Shown: positions 17,980 through 29,686 of the stretch, piece by piece
How positions within the stretch are numbered: position 1 is the stretch's first letter
Layout: every line of letters starts with the position of its first letter
Position numbers and translations under genes: made by a program
NCBI GenBank assembly: GCA_016125275.1
Contig: WGMB01000003.1
Location: 1,802,375 to 1,866,374 of the forward strand
Reading direction: 5' to 3'
Source of the DNA: Acidobacteriota bacterium
GTDB taxonomy: Bacteria > Acidobacteriota > Terriglobia > Bryobacterales > UBA6623
DNA length: 64,000 nucleotides
The notes under the pieces: model-generated
Told to the model about the DNA's origin: nothing
Seen by the model: only the letters and a program-made list of their open reading frames with translations
Databases searched by the model: none

Positions 17980-19363
17980 CGGTCGGAATATAGCCGTTCG
18001 CGCCCAGCGGGTCGACGTACACGTAGGTGCGGCCCGAAGACAGCCCGTGCACCTTCTTGGTCCAGTCGATGCCCAGCGCGGAGTAGATGGTCGCCACCAC
18101 GTTCTCGATGTGCGGCTGCTCCTTGTGGTCCCAGCCGGTGTCGGCGCAGTAGGCGCCCTCGGCGTCGCTGGCGCCTAAAACCAAGCCGCCCTGCACGCCG
18201 CCGCCGGCGAACAGCGCCGGGAAGACATGCTTGTGGTGGTCGCGGCCGTCCATGTGATTGAGCGGACCCGGCGTCCGGCCGAACTCGCTCATCAGCACCA
18301 CCAAGGTCTCGTCGAGCAGCGTCTTCGAGGCGTCGGTCTTGCCCGGCAGGCTCGCCAGGTCTTCGATCAGGCTCGCCGCCGCCGGGTCGAAGTCGCGGAT
18401 CAGCGTGTAGTGGTTGTCCTTCTTGGACTTGTCCCAGATGTAGCGGTGGTGGTCCCAGCCGTGCTGGCAGATGTGGATGTAGCGCGTGCCGCCGTCTTGT
18501 TCGAGCACGTTGCGCGCCAGCGCGCAGGATAGGCCGACGGCCGAGTTGCCGTAGCGCTCGCGGTCCTGGTCGGTCAGCCGGAAGGCCGCCGGCCAGCGCG
18601 GATCGGTCAGCAGCTCCTTGCCGGTGCGGCTGAAGTCGGCGAAGGCGTCCACCTTTTCGCCGTAGCTGCTCATGCGCTCGCCTTCGAGCTCCCGCAACTG
18701 GCTCAGCAGCTTCCAGCGCTGTTCGAGCAGCTCGATCGCCTTCTGGTCCAGCGCCATGCCTTCGAGCGCCTGCTTCGGGTTCATGTCGAACACCGAGTAG
18801 CGCGCCGGCAGGAAGCCGGTCGAGAGGGCGCCGACCTGGTTGGTCTCCAGGTTGAAGGAGACGTAGGTCGGGAACGTGTCGGTCTCGCGGCGCTGCGACT
18901 CCAGCTCCGCCGCCACCACCGAGCCCACCGAAGGGATCTCGCGAGCGAAGGCCACGTTTAGCGGCCGGCCCGCCTGCACGTAGTACTGCCCGCGCAGGTG
19001 CACCTCTTCATGGCTCTGGAACGAGCGCAGAATCGCCACCCGGTCCATCACCTGCTCCATGCGCGGGAACAGCGCGTGCGGCAGGTAGATGCCGGTCGGG
19101 ATCTTGCGGACGTCGAAGTCCTGCTGCGTGGCGACGTTCTCTTTGAAGTCGAACGAGTCCACGTGGCTGATCGCGCCCGAGATCTCAAAAAAGATCACGT
19201 TACGGACCGAGCCGCGCGGACCAGTGGACGCCCCTTGCGTCGAGCTTGCCCTCAGCGGCAACGGCCACAGCGACTCCACCGAGGCGCCCAGCAGGCCGGC
19301 GCCGCCGAACTTCAGCAACTCCCGGCGCGAGGGCAACAACTGTCCGACTGTCTTCGATGCCAT
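17954..19363 (-). CDS. DUF1501 family protein (Tat-exported)
   Basis: The protein has 469 residues. It starts with a twin-arginine signal (PSRRELLKFGGAGLLG). DUF1501 proteins have an alkaline-phosphatase/sulfatase-like fold. Visible family segments are FFEISGAISHVDSFD near the mature N-terminus, CQHGWDHH in the middle, and the C-terminal VVLMSEFGRTPG and GRDHHKHVFPALFAGGGVQGG, which supply His/Asp residues for metal binding. The gene follows the DUF1549/DUF1553 gene by 19 bases with a GGAGAG ribosome site. The family is nearly always paired with DUF1549/DUF1553 proteins in Planctomycetes and Acidobacteria; its substrate is unknown. Confidence 0.92.
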   Translation of the reverse strand: MASKTVGQLLPSRRELLKFGGAGLLGASVESLWPLPLRASSTQGASTGPRGSVRNVIFFEISGAISHVDSFDFKENVATQQDFDVRKIPTGIYLPHALFPRMEQVMDRVAILRSFQSHEEVHLRGQYYVQAGRPLNVAFAREIPSVGSVVAAELESQRRETDTFPTYVSFNLETNQVGALSTGFLPARYSVFDMNPKQALEGMALDQKAIELLEQRWKLLSQLRELEGERMSSYGEKVDAFADFSRTGKELLTDPRWPAAFRLTDQDRERYGNSAVGLSCALARNVLEQDGGTRYIHICQHGWDHHRYIWDKSKKDNHYTLIRDFDPAAASLIEDLASLPGKTDASKTLLDETLVVLMSEFGRTPGPLNHMDGRDHHKHVFPALFAGGGVQGGLVLGASDAEGAYCADTGWDHKEQPHIENVVATIYSALGIDWTKKVHGLSSGRTYVYVDPLGANGYIPTDELSGIYG

Positions 19364-19382
19364 CTGTGTCGCTCTCCGCAGG

Positions 19383-21197
19383 CTAGAAGTTGTAGAGGAA
19401 CTCCGCCAGGTTCAGCAAAGCCCACTGCAGGTTTTCCGCGCCCTGGCGGCGGTCTTGGCCCAGCGCCGTCAGCGCCACATCCTTCTCGGCGGCGGTCGGC
19501 TCGCGGCCGATCGAGGCCATGAACAGCTCGTCCACCACCGGCGCGTCCTTGTCGAAGTCGGCCAGCAGCTTTTCGACCCGGCTGCCGTCCTTGGCCGCCA
19601 CACGGTCGTTGACCACCGACGACTGCATCATCATGATCGGCTGCAGCGGCGAAGCCACCGGCGGCCGCGCCACGGTGCCGCGGTTGGACTGCCCGAACGC
19701 CTGCAAGAAACTCTTGAGCTCGCCCGACGGACGCGGCACGCTCACCTGCATCGCCATCGGCACCTCGCGCTCGCCGTCCTTGAGCGAGCCTGGCCGACCG
19801 GTCGCCGTCACGATCGCGTCGTGCAGCTCTTCGGCCGTCAGCATCCGCACGTACTTGCGCGCGTAGTAGCTGGTGTAGGCGTCGCTCCACTCGCCGGGGA
19901 AGCGCGCCGAGAGCTGATAGGCGCTCGACTCGCAAATCGTGCGGAACAGCCAGTGCAGGCTGTAGCCGCTCTGCTCGAACCGGGCGGCCAGCTCTTCCAG
20001 CAGCTCCGGATGGGAGGGCTGCACGTCCCAGCCTTCGGGCAGGTTGTTGGGGTCGAGCCGGGCCAGGTCGAAGCCATCGTACGGTTCCACGAACCCAAAG
20101 CCCATCAGCTTGCCCCAGAACAGATTCACCGTCGCGCGGGCGAACTGGCGGTCCGCCGTCAGCATCCGCGCCAACTCGTCGCGCGGGTCCGCCTCCGCGG
20201 CGGCCAACTCGTCGGTGAGCAGGAACTTCGGTCCCTCGGGGCCGCCCAGCCGCGCCATGCGCAGCATGCTCGACCCCTTGGTGTCGTAGCCCCCGCCCAG
20301 GTCGTCGACGATGAAGTGCCCCATGATCGCTTCGGTGCGCTCCACGTGCGGGATGTAGCGCGTCCGGCCCAGGAAGGCGGCCTGTTGGAAGAAATCCGCC
20401 CGCGACTTCTCACTCAGGTAGACGTTCACCTTCTCAAGGTGCCCGGCCCCGTCATGGCAAGAAATGCAGGACAGGTTCACGCCGAGGAAGACCTTGCCGA
20501 ACTGGATGGTCAGCTCGTCGTGCGTGTCGAGCTGGTGTACCTTGCGCAGATCGTCGCCGTTCTCCACCTGGCCGGGCTTGCCCTCCACGTGCTCGCGCAC
20601 GATCGGGTTGACGGCCGCGATCACGTTGCTGCTCTTGGCCGAGGCCGCCAGGATGTCGCGCACCAGGTCGTCATACGGCCGATCCGCCGCCAAGCTCTGG
20701 TCGAGCATGTAGTGGAACAACTGATAACCGGACATCTTGCCGTTGGCGCGGAAGGTGTCCATCAGGAAGTAGGACCACTTGTCGACGAACTCGTCCGATC
20801 CCACCAGCTCGGCAATCAAGGCCGCGCGCTTATCCGGCGCGGAGTCGTCCAGAAAAGCCCGCATCTCTTCCGGCGTCGGGATGCGGCCCGTGAGGTCCAA
20901 CCGGACGCGGCGGAGAAATTCGCGATCGCTCGACAACGGCGCGTGCGGAATGCCGTCGCGCTCCATCTTGCCGAAGACTTTTGTGTCAATGAAGTTACGC
21001 GAAACGACGGGACCGGCTTCCGCCTCGAGCCCGGCGGTAAGCTGCTCGGTGCGCAGGGCGACGCGTTCGGATTCAGGCGCGTCGAACAGCGCCGAATGGG
21101 CCCCCGGCGCGCCCGCGGGCGCTTCGACCTCGGCGACCTGCGCTCCCAAGGTCGAGCCCAGCAAGAGCAGGGCGAGGCTCACTCCGTATCGCGTCAT
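19383..21197 (-). CDS. DUF1549/DUF1553 domain exported protein with one heme-binding motif
   Basis: The protein has 604 residues from the ATG at 21197; a GTG at 21206 is also possible. A signal peptide (RYGVSLALLLLGSTLGAQ) leads. The DUF1549 part follows (DREFLRRVRLDLTGRIPTPE, LVGSDEFVDKWSYFLMD), then a CISCH heme c motif near residue 243, and the DUF1553 part (ATVNLFWGKLMGFGFVEP, HPELLEELAARF, LHWLFRTICESSAYQLS, and a C-terminal SIGREPTAAEK helix). It is probably a periplasmic c-type cytochrome. It lacks the N-terminal cytochrome domain of the larger PSD1 protein encoded upstream. Catalytic role unknown. Confidence 0.9.
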   Translation of the reverse strand: MTRYGVSLALLLLGSTLGAQVAEVEAPAGAPGAHSALFDAPESERVALRTEQLTAGLEAEAGPVVSRNFIDTKVFGKMERDGIPHAPLSSDREFLRRVRLDLTGRIPTPEEMRAFLDDSAPDKRAALIAELVGSDEFVDKWSYFLMDTFRANGKMSGYQLFHYMLDQSLAADRPYDDLVRDILAASAKSSNVIAAVNPIVREHVEGKPGQVENGDDLRKVHQLDTHDELTIQFGKVFLGVNLSCISCHDGAGHLEKVNVYLSEKSRADFFQQAAFLGRTRYIPHVERTEAIMGHFIVDDLGGGYDTKGSSMLRMARLGGPEGPKFLLTDELAAAEADPRDELARMLTADRQFARATVNLFWGKLMGFGFVEPYDGFDLARLDPNNLPEGWDVQPSHPELLEELAARFEQSGYSLHWLFRTICESSAYQLSARFPGEWSDAYTSYYARKYVRMLTAEELHDAIVTATGRPGSLKDGEREVPMAMQVSVPRPSGELKSFLQAFGQSNRGTVARPPVASPLQPIMMMQSSVVNDRVAAKDGSRVEKLLADFDKDAPVVDELFMASIGREPTAAEKDVALTALGQDRRQGAENLQWALLNLAEFLYNF

Positions 21198-21325
21198 ACA
21201 GATCACCGGCTGACTCGTCGCCTAAGATTATCGAGATCCTATCGGCGGCTGTCAAAGCCTATTTCCAGGTATCGGCCGAACGGCGGCGATCCATGCCGCA
21301 GCGCTCCGCGGTGGCCCGACGCCGC

Positions 21326-22765
21326 TCAGGCCAGGATGTCTTTCACCACGTTGCCGTGCACGTCGGTCAGCCGGAAATCGCGGCCGGCATAGCGGTAGGT
21401 CAGCCGCTTGTGATCCAGCCCCAGCAGGTACAGGATCGTGGCGTGCAGGTCGTGGAAGTGCACCTTGTTCTCCACCGAGTAGTAGCCGTAGTCGTCGGTG
21501 GCGCCGTATTGCAGGCCGGGCTTCACGCCGCCGCCCGCGAGCCAGTAGGTGAACGCCTCGGGGTTGTGGTCGCGGCCGTCGGAGCCTTGCGCCGTGGGCG
21601 TGCGGCCGAACTCTCCGCCCCACACCACGAGCGTGTCCTCGAGCAGCCCGCGGGACTTGAGATCCCGCAGCAGCGCCGCGATCGGCTTGTCCACCTCATG
21701 CGCGTTCTGGGTATGGTCGCGGAACAGCCGTGCGTGCTGGTCCCACTTGTAGGTGTGGCTGCACTGCACAAAGCGCACGCCGCGCTCGGAGAAGCGCCGC
21801 GCCATCAGGCATTGCCGCCCGAAATCCTCGGTGATCGGGTCGTCGATGCCGTACATCTTCAGCGTCGCTTCCGACTCGCCGGAGATGTCTTGCAGCTCCG
21901 GCGCCTCGGCCTGCATCCGGAACGCCAGCTCGAACGATTCGATGCGTCCTTCCAGGTCGTGATCGGGGCCGGTGTGCGCCAACTGCTCGCGGTTCATTTC
22001 CTGGAGGTAGTCGATCTCCAGGCGCTGGATGTCGCGCGGCGTCTCGGAGTTGGCAATGAACGGAATGGCGGCGTCCTTGGCCGGAATGCCCACCGAGCCC
22101 ATCGCGGTGCCGGCGTACGGCGCCGGCAGAAAGGCCGAGGCGTAGTTGTTGGCCCCGCCGTGGCTCTGCGTCGGGCTGATGGTGAGGAACCCGGGCATGT
22201 TCTGGTTCTCGGTGCCCAGTCCGTAGGTGATCCAGGAGCCCATACTCGGCCGCACGAAGGTGTCCGAGCCGGTGTGCATCTCGAGCAAGGCGCCGCCGTG
22301 CCGCGAGTTCGAGCCATGCATCGACTTGATGAAGCAGATGTCGTCGACCATCTTGGCGACTTCGGGGAACAGCTCGCTGACCCACATGCCGCTCTGGCCG
22401 TACTGCTTGAAGTCCCAGGGAGACTTGAGCAGGTTGAAGGTTTCGCTCGAAACGACCTTGGGCCGCTCGAACGGCAACGGCTTGCCGTGGTCGCGCTGCA
22501 GAAGTGGCTTGTAGTCGAAGGTGTCGACCTGCGACGGCCCGCCGTGCATGAACAGATAGATCACGCGCTTGGCTCGCGGCGCAAAGTGTGGAGGCTTCTC
22601 GGCCAGAGGATTCAGGGCGGCGCCGCCGTCCACCACCGGAGCGGCGGCGCGAGCTTCATCGCCCAGCAGAGCGGCCAGAGCGAGACCGCCGAAGCCTGCG
22701 CCGGCCTGGCGCAGCATCTCCCGGCGGGAAAGCGGGCGGCGACGGGGATTCCAATGACCGTTCAT
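21326..22765 (-). CDS. DUF1501 family protein (Tat-exported), second copy
   Basis: The protein has 479 residues. The ATG at 22765 follows an AGGA site that overlaps the PSD1 stop region, so a longer frame to 22831 is rejected. The Tat signal is SRREMLRQAGAGFGGLALAALLG. DUF1501 landmarks are VIYLFMHGGPSQVDTFDYK, SMHGSNSRHGGA, MGSWITYGLG, QCSHTYKWDQHARL, VVWGGEFGRTPTAQG and GRDHNPEAFTYWLAGGGVKPG. This copy is the longer planctomycete-type form with the MHGGPSQVDTFD motif intact; the other copy has SGAISHVDSFD at the same place. The two copies therefore probably act on different partners. Confidence 0.94.
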   Translation of the reverse strand: MNGHWNPRRRPLSRREMLRQAGAGFGGLALAALLGDEARAAAPVVDGGAALNPLAEKPPHFAPRAKRVIYLFMHGGPSQVDTFDYKPLLQRDHGKPLPFERPKVVSSETFNLLKSPWDFKQYGQSGMWVSELFPEVAKMVDDICFIKSMHGSNSRHGGALLEMHTGSDTFVRPSMGSWITYGLGTENQNMPGFLTISPTQSHGGANNYASAFLPAPYAGTAMGSVGIPAKDAAIPFIANSETPRDIQRLEIDYLQEMNREQLAHTGPDHDLEGRIESFELAFRMQAEAPELQDISGESEATLKMYGIDDPITEDFGRQCLMARRFSERGVRFVQCSHTYKWDQHARLFRDHTQNAHEVDKPIAALLRDLKSRGLLEDTLVVWGGEFGRTPTAQGSDGRDHNPEAFTYWLAGGGVKPGLQYGATDDYGYYSVENKVHFHDLHATILYLLGLDHKRLTYRYAGRDFRLTDVHGNVVKDILA

Positions 22766-22773
22766 AGCGTCCT

Positions 22774-26064
<3,291 letters not shown>

Positions 26065-26134
26065 TAGCTGTAGACTTTACAGCACCGCCGGCCTGCTTGG
26101 CGGCGATCGGTGCGATTTTTAGACCCTGAGTCGG

Positions 26135-26575
26135 CTAGACCCGAACCTTGAACAGGTTCAGCAGGAGCAGGGCCGCGCTGGGCTCGCGCTGGAAGAAGTC
26201 GGAGTCGAAGGAGCGCTCCAGGTAGTCGCTCAGGCCCGGCACGTCGGGCGGCGAGAGGGAGTCGAGATCCTCGAAGCCCATCGACCAGCTCTCGAACTCC
26301 CGTTTCTCGGCGAGCTCGCTCAGCAGGACCCGGCAGGACGTGTGCCGCGGGTCGGCCTCGATGCGGTCATAGAGCGACTCCACGTTGTCTCGCGGCCCCT
26401 CGAGCAGTTGCATGAAGCGCTGCCGGCGGTACAGCAACATGCCCGTGACGTCGAGCGCAGCGTTGTTGCGGCGGGCGACGTCGAGCAGGTCCAGCAGCTC
26501 CTGTCGGCCGAAGGGATGAACGGCGACGCTGCTGTAGACGATCCGGAGAAGGGGATGGGACTGCATGCCCTCCAT
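26135..26575 (-). CDS. BLUF-domain blue-light sensor
   Basis: The protein has 146 residues and is a short BLUF protein with no output domain. BLUF domains bind FAD and shift a hydrogen-bond network on blue light. All key residues are present with the spacing of AppA: Y14 (Y21 in AppA), N38 (N45), Q56 (Q63), W97 (W104) and M99 (M106). The C-terminal 45 residues are the helical cap seen in PixD-type short BLUF proteins, which signal by protein contact. A second ATG at 26566 lies just after GGAGG, at tight spacing. No obvious partner gene lies beside it. Confidence 0.93.
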   Translation of the reverse strand: MEGMQSHPLLRIVYSSVAVHPFGRQELLDLLDVARRNNAALDVTGMLLYRRQRFMQLLEGPRDNVESLYDRIEADPRHTSCRVLLSELAEKREFESWSMGFEDLDSLSPPDVPGLSDYLERSFDSDFFQREPSAALLLLNLFKVRV

Positions 26576-26613
26576 ATCGACGATCTAACGCCCGATCGAG
26601 ACGTTTGTTGGTC

Positions 26614-29226
26614 TCACTCCGTCCGCATCGCCGCCATCGGCGAGATGCGGGACGCTCTCGAGGCCGGCAGAAGGCCCGCCGCGAAGGCCACCAGCAGCAG
26701 GACGGCCGCCGCCGCCGCGAAGGTCCAGGGGTCCATCGGCGAGACGCCGAAGAGCAGCGACGTCATCAGCGACGACAGAGCCACCGCCGCCGGGAGCCCG
26801 ATCGCCACACCCAGCAGGGCCAGCCGCAAGGTGTCCGAGACCACGCCGGCGCGGACGCGACCGGCCGAGGCCCCCAGCGCCATCCGGATGCCGATCTCCG
26901 GCGTACGGCGGGCGACCGAGTAGGAGATGACGCCGTAGATGCCGATCGCGGCCAGCCCCAAAGCCGCCGCCGCAAAGGCCATCAGTAGGTTCAAGAAAAA
27001 GCGCCGCGGCGACATCGCACGCTCGACGAGCTGATCGATCGGCCGGAAGGTTCCGGTCGGCAGATCGGGGACGACCTGCGTGAGAGCGGTGCGCAGCGCC
27101 GGCGCGACGTCAGCAAAGGGCCTCGTCGTGCGGACGACGAGGCTGGGCGACCCCGACCCATTCTGCAGCAGAGCGATGTAGAACTCCGGCCCGGCGGGCT
27201 CCTCCACGCTGAGGTGGCGCACGTCGGCCACCACGCCCACGACCCGACGCTGGAAGTCGCCGCTCATCAGGATCTTGCCGACGGCCTCCTCGTTGGGCCA
27301 CAGGCGCCGGGCCAGGGTTTCGTTGATGAGGGTGACGTCTTCCCGCTGGTAGTCGTCGCCGTCGGTGAACTCGCGGCCGGCGAGAATCGGCGTCCGCATC
27401 GTCTCCATCAGCCCGGGCCCGATGACCTTGACCAGGGCGCCGATGTGCTCCTCGTTGGTCTGGTCTTGGCGGCGCACTCCCCAGGAGCGGTTGCTGTCGA
27501 GCGGGACGGCGTCAGTGACCGAGGCGGTGATCCCTGGGACGCTCTCGGCGGCCGTGATGAGCTGCCGGATGTAGGCGGCGAACTTCTCCCTCGAGTTGAT
27601 GTCGTTGCCGGCGTCGATGCGCAACGCGTAGGTGCGCTCGGGCTCGAAGCCGAGGTTGACGTCGAGCAAGTGGCTGAAGCTGCGCAGCAGCAAGCCGGCG
27701 CCGATGAGCAGCAGGCAGGCGAGGGCGACCTCGGAGACCACCAGCGAGGCGCGCAGCAAACGGTGGTCGCGGCCCTCGCCGGCGCTGCGTCCGTTGTCTT
27801 TGAGGGCGTCGTTGATGTCGCCGCGGAGGACCGAGAACGCCGGGGCCAAGCCGAACAGGACAGCCGTCAGGACGGTGACTCCGACCGCCACGCCGAGCGC
27901 CTCGGCGTTGATCGCCACACTGTGCAGCAGCGGAATCGAGAGCCCCTCGATGCGCCGGATCGAGCCGACCAGGAAGTAGGCCAGCGCCACCCCGAGCCCG
28001 CCTCCGAGCAGGGAAAGCGCCAAGCTCTCGGTGAGCGTTTGGCGCGCCAGGCGGAGGCGTCCTGCTCCGATCGCGCAGCGCAGGGCCATCTCTTTGCGCC
28101 TCGTGGCGGCGCGCGCCAGCAACAGGTTCGACAGGTTCACGCAGACGATCAGCAACACCAGTCCGACCGCCGCCCACAGAATCAGCATCGGCTCGCGAAT
28201 CTTACCCACCACGGACTCGCGAAACGGTTGGAGGATCGCGTGGTAGGAGCCGGGACCGCCGCCGAGGTCGGGCCGATCGAGCTGCTGACGCTCGATCAGA
28301 GCCGTCGCTTCGGCCTGCGCGGCGGCCAGGGTCATGCCGGGCTGCAAGCGCCCCAGAATGGCCATGGTGTTGCCCCAGTCGCGCAGCTCCTCGAAAGGCG
28401 CCGGCATGAAGACCTCGATGTTCACGCCTGGAGCGAAGACTTCGCCGAAGTCGAAGCTTTCCGGCAGGACGCCGACGATCGTCACGGCGCGGTCATTCAC
28501 CCGCATCGCGCTGCCCACGACGCCGGGGTCGGAGGAGTAGCGCCGCTCCCACAACCCGTGGCTGAGCATCACGGCGCCCGGACCGCTGAGACTCATCTCC
28601 TCCGGCAGGAACGTGCGGCCCAGCATCGGCTCCACGCCCAGAAATGAGAAGAAATTGGCCGGAACCATCACGCCGGCCACGCGATCGGGCTCGAGATCGC
28701 CGGTGAGCTTGTAGCTGGAGCGGGCGAAGAAGGCCTCGTAAGTGGTGATGTCTTCGAGCGAGCGCATCGGCTCGAGGGCCTCGTAGGTGGAGACCCTATG
28801 CGTGCGGCCGGACAAGCCGGGAGTGTCGGAGTTGATGATCCACACCAGCCGCTCGGCGTCCCGAAACGGCAGCGGCTTCAACACGAGCGTGTCGACCACG
28901 CTGAACACGGCGACGTTGGCGCCGATGCCGACCGCCAGGATCAGGACGGCGATGACGGCGAACGAGGGTTGCAGCCGTAGTTGGCGCAAGGCGTAGCGCA
29001 GGTCGAACAGAAAACTCTCGAAGGCGGCCCAGTGCCAAGCCTCGCGGCTGGACTCCTCCAGTGCGGTGACGTTGCCGAACTCGCGGCGGGCCTGGGCGGC
29101 GGCGTCCTCCGGGGTCAGCCCCTCGCCGACGAGCTCGTCGGCGCGCTCGGCCAGGTGCTGCCGAATCTCCTCGGAGGCCTCGTCGGCCAGCCGGTGTCGA
29201 CGGAACCACTGTTGCAGGCGGTTCAT
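26614..29226 (-). CDS. ADOP-type MacB-like ABC permease
   Basis: The protein has 870 residues. It has the acidobacterial duplicated orphan permease layout: an N-terminal helical prefix (1-65, containing EEIRQHLAERADELV and EDAAAQARREFGN), then two MacB_PCD/FtsX modules. Module one has a helix near AVIAVLILAVGIGANVAVFSVV and an FtsX block at about 380-500; module two has the helix LVVSEVALACLLLIGAGLLLRS and a final FtsX block ending in PASRASRISPMAAMR. No ATP-binding subunit is encoded nearby. The start overlaps the PadR stop as ATGA (29223-29226). Likely export or lipoprotein-related work is inferred from MacB; substrate unknown. Confidence 0.93.
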   Translation of the reverse strand: MNRLQQWFRRHRLADEASEEIRQHLAERADELVGEGLTPEDAAAQARREFGNVTALEESSREAWHWAAFESFLFDLRYALRQLRLQPSFAVIAVLILAVGIGANVAVFSVVDTLVLKPLPFRDAERLVWIINSDTPGLSGRTHRVSTYEALEPMRSLEDITTYEAFFARSSYKLTGDLEPDRVAGVMVPANFFSFLGVEPMLGRTFLPEEMSLSGPGAVMLSHGLWERRYSSDPGVVGSAMRVNDRAVTIVGVLPESFDFGEVFAPGVNIEVFMPAPFEELRDWGNTMAILGRLQPGMTLAAAQAEATALIERQQLDRPDLGGGPGSYHAILQPFRESVVGKIREPMLILWAAVGLVLLIVCVNLSNLLLARAATRRKEMALRCAIGAGRLRLARQTLTESLALSLLGGGLGVALAYFLVGSIRRIEGLSIPLLHSVAINAEALGVAVGVTVLTAVLFGLAPAFSVLRGDINDALKDNGRSAGEGRDHRLLRASLVVSEVALACLLLIGAGLLLRSFSHLLDVNLGFEPERTYALRIDAGNDINSREKFAAYIRQLITAAESVPGITASVTDAVPLDSNRSWGVRRQDQTNEEHIGALVKVIGPGLMETMRTPILAGREFTDGDDYQREDVTLINETLARRLWPNEEAVGKILMSGDFQRRVVGVVADVRHLSVEEPAGPEFYIALLQNGSGSPSLVVRTTRPFADVAPALRTALTQVVPDLPTGTFRPIDQLVERAMSPRRFFLNLLMAFAAAALGLAAIGIYGVISYSVARRTPEIGIRMALGASAGRVRAGVVSDTLRLALLGVAIGLPAAVALSSLMTSLLFGVSPMDPWTFAAAAAVLLLVAFAAGLLPASRASRISPMAAMRTE

Positions 29227-29567
29227 GGCTTCACCGGGGAGAGCACGAGGCGAACGCCTTCGAGCATCTGCTCGAAACGGGAAACTTCGGTTTCCAGGTG
29301 GCGCGCCCCGTCCGGGGTCAGAGTGTAGACCCGCACCCGGCGATTCGTCACCGAAACGCCCCACTCAGCGCTGACCCAGCCGTCCTTGAGCATCCGCTGC
29401 AAAGCCGGGTAGAGCGAACCTTCCTCCACCTGCAAGAGCTCTTGGGAGGCGGCCTTGATGTGCTGCGCCAACGCGTAGCCGTGCATCGGCTGCCGCTTGA
29501 GCGTGCGCAGAATCATCATTTCGAGGGCGCCGGGGAAGAGGTTGCGCGGGGTCTGGTCCTTGGGCAT
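29223..29567 (-). CDS. PadR-family transcriptional regulator
   Basis: The protein has 114 residues. The winged helix of PadR is clear: GALEMMILRTLKRQPMHGYA, then LLQVEEGSLYPALQRMLKDG and the wing VYTLTPDGARHLE. A short C-terminal helix (EVSRFEQMLEGV) serves dimerisation. Members with this form are almost always encoded directly before ADOP permeases in Acidobacteria, as here, with overlapping stop and start codons. It probably represses its own unit until a toxic ligand is bound; the ligand is unknown. Confidence 0.95.
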   Translation of the reverse strand: MPKDQTPRNLFPGALEMMILRTLKRQPMHGYALAQHIKAASQELLQVEEGSLYPALQRMLKDGWVSAEWGVSVTNRRVRVYTLTPDGARHLETEVSRFEQMLEGVRLVLSPVKP

Positions 29568-29637
29568 AGAGCGATTCACCGTGTGTCGATCTATGCCTAG
29601 AGTAAAACAGGGTTCAGGCGCAGGCAAGCGCCAAGAC

Positions 29638-29659
29638 GGCCGGACACGAATGTCCGGCC
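29638..29659. repeat. Perfect 9-bp palindromic hairpin between ubiD and padR
   Basis: Arms at 29638-29646 and 29651-29659 pair fully around a CGAA loop. There is no T tract on either side in the correct position, so it is not a standard intrinsic terminator. It looks like a dispersed intergenic palindrome, though only one copy lies in this window. Confidence 0.5.
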
Positions 29660-29686
29660 CTACCGAAGGCGGCCCTTTGGGAAGCT

